A stretch of 64,000 bases of DNA from Cognataquiflexum nitidum. GTDB taxonomy: Bacteria; Bacteroidota; Bacteroidia; Cytophagales; Cyclobacteriaceae. The stretch covers positions 1 to 64,000 of the forward strand of contig NZ_JAKZAM010000030.1 of the NCBI RefSeq assembly GCF_022538055.1, written 5' to 3'. The notes under the pieces are model-generated. The model had not been told where the DNA came from. It did no database searches and was given only the letters and a program-made list of their open reading frames with translations. Position 1 is the first letter of the stretch. Every line of letters begins with the position of its first letter. Below, one piece after another: positions 59,602-64,000 of this stretch. The translations under genes and the position numbers were made by a program.

Positions 59602-60633
59602 ATGTGTATCCGCATCACTGCACGTAAGGATGAACAGCTGCAATAATCAATCGGTCAAATAGTCTTTCTCCAAAATATCTTCGGTTAAGCTTATAGACGA
59701 ATTCATTGATGTAGTTCTGTAAATATTTATACGTGATCATGTGATGTATTCCCAATAGATTTCTTTTCAGGTTACTGATTCCCTTATGCACCCATTTTAG
59801 GGTTTCATTGACACTTACTTTATCTGAAACAACCATGTAATGTGTGTCAACAATATCTGCAATATCAACATAGGCTGTGTTTTTGTCGGTAAACAGGACG
59901 ATATCTCCAGCGGCATTCTTCTTGATGAATTTGTTGACATGATCTGAATCTACTTTTCCTAGTACTTCCATTTTATAATATCCACATGCTCTGTCTTTCT
60001 TTCCTGTTCTGGGATCTTCAAGCGGGGTAGATTCGGCAGCCACTGCTACTTTTGCCTGCCTTTGGCTCCCTTTTCCTCGTTTAAGGTTCTGCTTTACCTG
60101 TTTTTTGGTTGCAACTTCTACAAAGCATTCATCAAACTCAATCATGTCATTTAAGATGTACAGCGAATCCCTTTTACCCATCATGGCACGAATCTTATGC
60201 ATCAGTCTGAATGCAGTATCATATCTTGACAAGCTAACCTGCCTTTGGAATTCAAGACATGAAAAGCCTTTCTTACTAGCTGACATGAAGATAAAAGCCA
60301 ACATCCAGGTGTGAAGAGATATCTTACTTTTTTCCATTACAGTTCCACTTTTTAAGGAGCTCCTCCTTCTGCATTGACTACATTCAAAGAATTTCCCACC
60401 ACTGAACCAGTAATGCTTAGTAATGGATTTACAGGTTTTACAGTATATTCCCGCCTTTTCTCTGCTCTCTTTGATATAAACTTCGCAGCTTTCTTCATCT
60501 GGAAAGTATTGTAGAAATTGAAGTATTGTCATAATGTTTCCTATTTTTATACAAGAAACAACAGCAGATTTCAACCTACAACTAATTGACACGTATTGTC
60601 AAATTTTGTCACGTGCATTCAAGCGGATACACA
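59602..60633. mobile_element. Complete IS1595-family insertion sequence
   Basis: About 1032 bp with terminal inverted repeats TGTGTATCCGC (59603-59613) and GCGGATACACA (60623-60633), extended imperfectly inside with TGCACGT/ACGTGCA. The 11-bp direct repeat TAATATTAAAT flanks it (59591-59601 and 60634-60644), probably containing the 8-bp target duplication expected of this family within an AT-rich target. It carries one complete transposase gene. Intact ends and frame suggest a recent insertion. Confidence 0.88.
59615..60532 (-). CDS. IS1595-family transposase (ISXO2-like)
   Basis: The preferred start is ATG 60532 (MTILQFLQYFPDEESCEVYI), 305 residues. An N-terminal zinc-ribbon (CKTCKS..FECSQC) recognises DNA, followed by the ISXO2-like DDE domain: NDMIEFDECFV (first Asp), VLFTDKNTAYVDI (second Asp) and YINEFVYKLNRRYFG near the end for the third acidic or Asn position. 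The KSGTVMEKSKISLHTWMLAF segment is conserved in the family. The stop codon lies just inside the left terminal repeat, as in other compact members. The frame is intact, so the element is potentially active. Confidence 0.9.
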   Translation of the reverse strand: MTILQFLQYFPDEESCEVYIKESREKAGIYCKTCKSITKHYWFSGGKFFECSQCRRRSSLKSGTVMEKSKISLHTWMLAFIFMSASKKGFSCLEFQRQVSLSRYDTAFRLMHKIRAMMGKRDSLYILNDMIEFDECFVEVATKKQVKQNLKRGKGSQRQAKVAVAAESTPLEDPRTGKKDRACGYYKMEVLGKVDSDHVNKFIKKNAAGDIVLFTDKNTAYVDIADIVDTHYMVVSDKVSVNETLKWVHKGISNLKRNLLGIHHMITYKYLQNYINEFVYKLNRRYFGERLFDRLIIAAVHPYVQ

Positions 60634-60768
60634 TAATATTAAATTAGGAAATTATTCAAAATACAAAATGTTATCAATTTTTAAAAGCGATATTCATTCG
60701 ATTTAAATTGTCGATATTTTTTGATTATTCGATTTCACCCAAGTTGCCATCACAAAATCAAAACCACG

Positions 60769-60935
60769 GAAATACGCTTCTTTGCAAGTAACCCTATATT
60801 CTTCTTTAGTTGGTACGGAAAACCTAAATAGGAAGCCCCCGCCTGTCTTGGTGTAAGGTTGCATCGGAAAATTAAGTATGCAGACAAGAATTAAAATGGA
60901 AATCTTATCTATTGGAATCATTTCGGCCATACATA
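60769..60935. repeat. Dispersed repeat R2, copy 3
   Basis: It begins with TACGCTTCTTTGCAAGTAAC and CCTATATTCTT, contains GCAGACAAGAATTAAAATGG as in copy 1, and ends with CGGCCATACATA. The minus-strand frame 60703-60930 is a translation of this repeat. It directly abuts R1 copy B. Confidence 0.65.
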
Positions 60936-61184
60936 TTTTTTAATCTGATTATCCGCATTCTTACCTCTATTTCTTTTAGACCAAACGGCCTCGACTTCGC
61001 TCGGCCACCGGATATGGTGCTATTGTTAGGAGGTTAAGGAAAATGTGGCCGCGCCGCATTTCCCTCAACCTCCTCTAGAAATAAAACTTACGGACACCGA
61101 GCAGCGGCTGGTGAGCCTGTCAAACCAAGGTGAATTGAAACAAAATTTTGCTAGGGCAGAATTTCGAACATACATACTTTTTAA
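60929..61184. repeat. Repeat element R1, copy B
   Basis: It is bounded by near-identical 16-bp ATACATATTTTTTAAT (60930-60945) and ATACATACTTTTTAAT (about 61169-61184). It shares with copy A the CTGATTATCCGCATTCTT start, CGGCCTCGACTTCGCTCGGC, the hairpin (GGAGGTTAAGG at 61029-61039, CCTCAACCTCC at 61063-61073) and AAACTTACGGACACCGA. Two stem positions show compensating changes relative to copy A. Confidence 0.7.
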
Positions 61185-61219
61185 TTTAGAATTCAGTAAA
61201 AGTGAAGGAATAACAACAA

Positions 61220-62263
61220 TTAATTATTGTTTTCAACCTCTTCAACTATCTTTATCATATATTCTGTAGTGTCAATTTTTTCCGAAAGTAATTTTTCTCT
61301 TTTAGTTTTGCTTTCACTTTCCAAATCAGGATTTTTTAAAATTTCTACTGCTTTATTGATAGCCTCTTCTTGGTCATTGATGCTTTCAGTGAAATTAAAT
61401 ACCAAACCGTATTTTTTTTCTTCCTCATCAGTATACCCCCTTCCATCATTGTCCATAAAAATAGCGTGGGTACCCAAAACTGCAGCCTCTGAAGCCATAG
61501 TCGCACTTTCTCCAAAGACCAAAGATGCATAGTGGATACAATCGTGCATTTTATTAACAGGAATCTTTATCCTAAAAGGTTCTAAATCTTCCGGTAAATT
61601 CCGTTCAGAAGATATAAAAACTTTAGCGTGTTCAGAAACTAATTTTACCGCTTTTCTCTTGTTATCCATACTCATCCCTTGATGACCAAAATCATGGGCT
61701 GCTTCCCAGGAGACAAATCTGAAAATAACAAATTTATCCTTTTTATCTACTCCCAAAAGATTTAAAACAGAAGGGTCTGGAATAAAATAGTTTGGATGTA
61801 AATAGGCAAAATCCATATAACTCTCAAAGCGAATTTGTTTCGGACCTAAATTCAAACGATAGCAAGAAGGGGTAAAAACCTTCGTAGCAAAGGGCACTGT
61901 TAATTTATGGTGCAATGCAGCATGTTCGGTATCGCTAAAGACAAAACTTTTTTTACCTAATATCTTTGCAACATGAGAAGGGTAAGGGTGTAAAAAATTC
62001 AAAAATAAATCCGGTTTGAACTTAATGGAAATTTTTAACAGCACCCAATCAGCATATAAAAGATATGCAAATTTACCTATTTTACCGTCTTTTCCCTTAC
62101 CCCTACTCACAAACGGGATTCCGTGGTGTTCCAACAAAGCATGTTCAATTTCTTTATTCCTCGAAACCACCAAAATCTGATGACCTTTATCTGTCATGAT
62201 TTTATAGAAGTTCCGAAAATAATGTACGTGCGCGGGGTGGTTTATATCAATTAAAATTCTCAT
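61220..62263 (-). CDS. DUF354-domain protein (GT-B-like, polysaccharide locus)
   Basis: A 347-residue protein starting MRILIDINHPAHVHYFRNFY, the signature N-terminus of DUF354 proteins, which share the GT-B/UDP-GlcNAc 2-epimerase-like fold. Further conserved parts are VSRGKGKDGKIGKFAYL, FLNFLHPYPSHVAKILGKKS, FSDTEHAALHHKLTVPFATK, FGESATMASEAAVLGTHAIF and MDNDGRGYTDEEEKKYGLVF. The role is probably nucleotide-sugar or lipid-linked glycan metabolism; no member activity can be assigned. It lies between repeats R1 and R2 in the polysaccharide region. Confidence 0.85.
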   Translation of the reverse strand: MRILIDINHPAHVHYFRNFYKIMTDKGHQILVVSRNKEIEHALLEHHGIPFVSRGKGKDGKIGKFAYLLYADWVLLKISIKFKPDLFLNFLHPYPSHVAKILGKKSFVFSDTEHAALHHKLTVPFATKVFTPSCYRLNLGPKQIRFESYMDFAYLHPNYFIPDPSVLNLLGVDKKDKFVIFRFVSWEAAHDFGHQGMSMDNKRKAVKLVSEHAKVFISSERNLPEDLEPFRIKIPVNKMHDCIHYASLVFGESATMASEAAVLGTHAIFMDNDGRGYTDEEEKKYGLVFNFTESINDQEEAINKAVEILKNPDLESESKTKREKLLSEKIDTTEYMIKIVEEVENNN

Positions 62264-62940
62264 TTCAGAATCTCTTTAGAAATCCCAAATCTGTGTTAAA
62301 TTTTTGGAAGAATCCAGAACAAATACATAAATAATAGCCAATATGTAAAAAGGTTAATGATAAACATTTGACAAGACACTTTAAAAATTCAATAAACTAA
62401 ATGACACTTAAAAAAAGATTCAAAGATCTGTTCTAGAAGACAATTTTTTGGATTTTTCGAGTATCTCAAATTTATTCCTCACAAAAGAAGAAAATTCAAA
62501 AATAACAACACGCAAGACCTCATAGACAAATTTTTTAAAACCCCATTAATAACACAGATTTGGGCTTTTTAATCTTGGACTTAGTATTCTTCTTCAGCCG
62601 TAAGGCTTGCCTGTAGTCAGGGAAGACAGTAGTAGGAATCCAGCTATCGGGATAATGTATGGTAAATTCAGCCTCAAGCCTAGAACGACATTGACTTATA
62701 CTTTACCGGCATCTTTGCGTGCATAGGTACTAATTTTGGTATTTAGAATCAAATGAATAAATTTGAAATTAAAATTCCAGTGTCTTTTTCTAACAAATAG
62801 CATAATTACCCAAAAAAGTACTTTTCTCTTCGGAAAATCAGCATTTATTGGTTTTGGATAAATTATTTAACAAAGTCCAATTTTTTATCTTCCGCGGTAA
62901 AGTATATTCTTTAAAGAACAAAAATCAGAAACATCGCATC
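62264..62940. other. Intergenic region with an R2 repeat
   Basis: No full gene. An R2-related sequence occupies 62581-62727. A 42-codon minus-strand stretch at about 62402-62530 (FVYEVLRVVIFEFSSFVRNK) has coding-like composition but no start codon, and may be a remnant. The last 90 bases are the 5' leader of the GT4 gene. Confidence 0.45.
62581..62727. repeat. Dispersed repeat R2, diverged copy 4
   Basis: It shares ATCCAGCTATCGGGAT, GGTAAATTCAG and CATCTTTGCGTGCATA with copy 2 (TTCCGCTATCGGAAC, GTGAATTTAAG, CATCATTGCGTACATA) but lacks the CCCTATATTC part. Confidence 0.5.
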
Positions 62941-63924
62941 ATGAAAGTTTTATTTGTATCAAGTGGAAATAGAAAACAAGGATTAAATCCAATTATTCAC
63001 TTACAAGCTTTAAGCTTGGAAAAGGTTGGTGTAGAAATTGAACACTTTTTGATTTTTGGAAATGGCTTTTGGGGCTATTTCAAAAATGTTTTGCGTCTCA
63101 GGAAGCACCTTAATGAAAATCAGTTTGATTTAGTCCATGCCCATTTTGGGTTCAGTTGTGTGGTTGCTCAAATTGCCAAGGGAAAATCACCCCTGGTAGT
63201 GACCCTGATGGGTACAGATATGTTGGGGCATAAAAACGAGGATGGGACTATCTCTTTCAAAAATAGACTGGTCCTATGGATCAACCATTATTTTGGAAAT
63301 CATCTTTATGAAAGCGCTATAGTTATGAATGAAAAGATGAAGGGGGTTTTATCAAAAAGAAAAAAACCAACTTACATTTTATCCAACGGGGTTGATACCG
63401 AACTGTTTTTTGAAGTTCCAAAAAGAGAAGCCTTAGAATTTCTGGGATGGGAATCAGGTGTCCATCATTTTATTTTTATATCTAATCCTCAAAGGCCTGA
63501 AAAAAACTTTGCACTGGCCAATGATGCAGTGGAATTTTTGAAGCGTGAAGGGTATCAGGTAAGATTACATGCTGTTTTTCAAGAGAAAAGTGAAAATCTT
63601 AAATACTATTATAGTGCAGCAACTGCTCTAGTCTTGTCTTCATTCCATGAAGGCTCTCCCAATGTGATTAAAGAAGCTTTCTGTTGTAATTGCCCAATTG
63701 TCTCTACGGATGTAGGAGATGTTGCCATTACCACTTCCGGATTGTCAGGTTGTTTTATAACTACTTACGAAGTTTCTGAATTTGCCGATTCATTGAAAAA
63801 GGCCATCAATTTTTCAACGGAATATGGGCGGATTTCGGGAAGACAAAGGATTCAAGAAATGGAGTTTGATTCCCAAACGGTAGCCTTAAAGATAAAAAAG
63901 ATTTATCAAGATAAAATTGAATGA
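62941..63924 (+). CDS. Family 4 glycosyltransferase
   Basis: The start is placed at ATG 62941 (MKVLFVSSGNRKQGLNPIIH), giving 327 residues. A longer frame from 62848 lacks the expected N-terminus. GT-B features: FDLVHAHFGFSCVVAQIAKG and PLVVTLMGTDMLG in the acceptor domain, YILSNGVDTELF, FISNPQRPEKNFALA and the donor-site SSFHEGSPNVIKEAFCCNCP with the E-x7-E motif, then VSTDVGDVA. It transfers a sugar in cell-surface glycan synthesis. It is transcribed away from the DUF354 gene and ends at a strong terminator. Confidence 0.88.
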   Translation: MKVLFVSSGNRKQGLNPIIHLQALSLEKVGVEIEHFLIFGNGFWGYFKNVLRLRKHLNENQFDLVHAHFGFSCVVAQIAKGKSPLVVTLMGTDMLGHKNEDGTISFKNRLVLWINHYFGNHLYESAIVMNEKMKGVLSKRKKPTYILSNGVDTELFFEVPKREALEFLGWESGVHHFIFISNPQRPEKNFALANDAVEFLKREGYQVRLHAVFQEKSENLKYYYSAATALVLSSFHEGSPNVIKEAFCCNCPIVSTDVGDVAITTSGLSGCFITTYEVSEFADSLKKAINFSTEYGRISGRQRIQEMEFDSQTVALKIKKIYQDKIE

Positions 63925-63944
63925 TAGTTTTAATAGGTTAAAAA

Positions 63945-63976
63945 AAAAATCCTGCTTTTTTGAAGGCAGGATTTTT
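63945..63976 (+). terminator. Intrinsic terminator after the last glycosyltransferase
   Basis: AAAAATCCTGC pairs with GCAGGATTTTT around a 10-base loop, ending in a T-run. It is 21 bases after the stop codon. Confidence 0.8.
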
Positions 63977-64000
63977 AGATTTTGGGAGTTAAGAAACAAT

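Noticed and set aside
60703..60930. 75-codon minus-strand frame that resembles the frame at 44264-44548 (shared ILVCxLNFP segment)
   Set aside because: The resemblance comes from both translating copies of repeat R2. The equivalent frame in the copy at 51961-52124 contains stop codons, so protein coding is not supported.
62402..62530. 42-codon minus-strand stretch with coding-like composition (FVYEVLRVVIFEFSSFVRNK)
   Set aside because: No start codon and a stop just upstream; at most a gene remnant, too weak to list.

Overview
This window looks like a chromosomal segment of a Bacteroidota bacterium, most likely a Cytophagales member of the Cyclobacteriaceae/Algoriphagus type. The pointers are a SusC/SusD pair, several TAnnTTTG (-7) promoter motifs, signal-peptide Gfo/Idh/MocA and metallophosphoesterase proteins, DUF6503 and DUF5690-type proteins, and dispersed intergenic repeats. 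The lineage is inferred from gene content, not from a marker gene.

Layout. 0.5-8.5 kb: a RelE-type toxin-antitoxin pair, a large FAD/4Fe-4S dehydrogenase, a MntA nucleotidyltransferase with a broken HepT partner, an orphan hypothetical, a secreted oxidoreductase and a dihydrofolate-reductase-like protein. 8.7-10.1 kb: a DbpA-like DEAD-box helicase. 10.6-27.7 kb: a phosphorus-acquisition island. It starts with a SusC/SusD pair behind three 11-bp-phased TT(A/C)AC repeats (candidate Pho box), followed by a Tat-exported phospholipase C, an alkaline-phosphatase-superfamily enzyme and a metallophosphoesterase lipoprotein, the last three with 4-bp start/stop overlaps. Next to it lies a phosphonate cluster: a PhnZ-type HD oxygenase, a PhnX-like HAD hydrolase, an OPA-like MFS transporter, an FAD oxidoreductase and an XRE-cupin regulator. 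A second secreted phosphatase closes the island.

27.8-36.9 kb, minus strand: an aromatic amino-acid operon (DAHP synthase-chorismate mutase, aroB, aroA, DMT protein, a VapBC-like module, pheA, an aminotransferase, tyrA, a RelE/ParE module). It is preceded by an unannotated 31-codon leader peptide packed with Phe and Tyr codons and by a terminator with a visible alternative antiterminator pairing. This is a classical transcription attenuator and the clearest undescribed regulatory element in the window.

37-42 kb: proline dehydrogenase, lysyl-tRNA synthetase, arginine deiminase and a DUF6503 lipoprotein. 42.3-47.3 kb: two paralogous Ig-like (Big_2) lipoproteins on either side of a stand-alone LytTR regulator. 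47.6-64 kb: a surface-polysaccharide region (polytopic glycosyltransferase, WcaJ-like initiating transferase, ATP-grasp protein, two FemAB/BioF2-like acyltransferases flanking a polysaccharide deacetylase, two GT4 glycosyltransferases, a DUF354 protein). It is interrupted by a complete IS1595-family element and littered with two repeat families: R1, about 245 bp with a covarying hairpin, and R2, about 150-190 bp.

I saw no rRNA, tRNA or CRISPR array. Assignments rest on reading motifs by eye, and no database search was possible.
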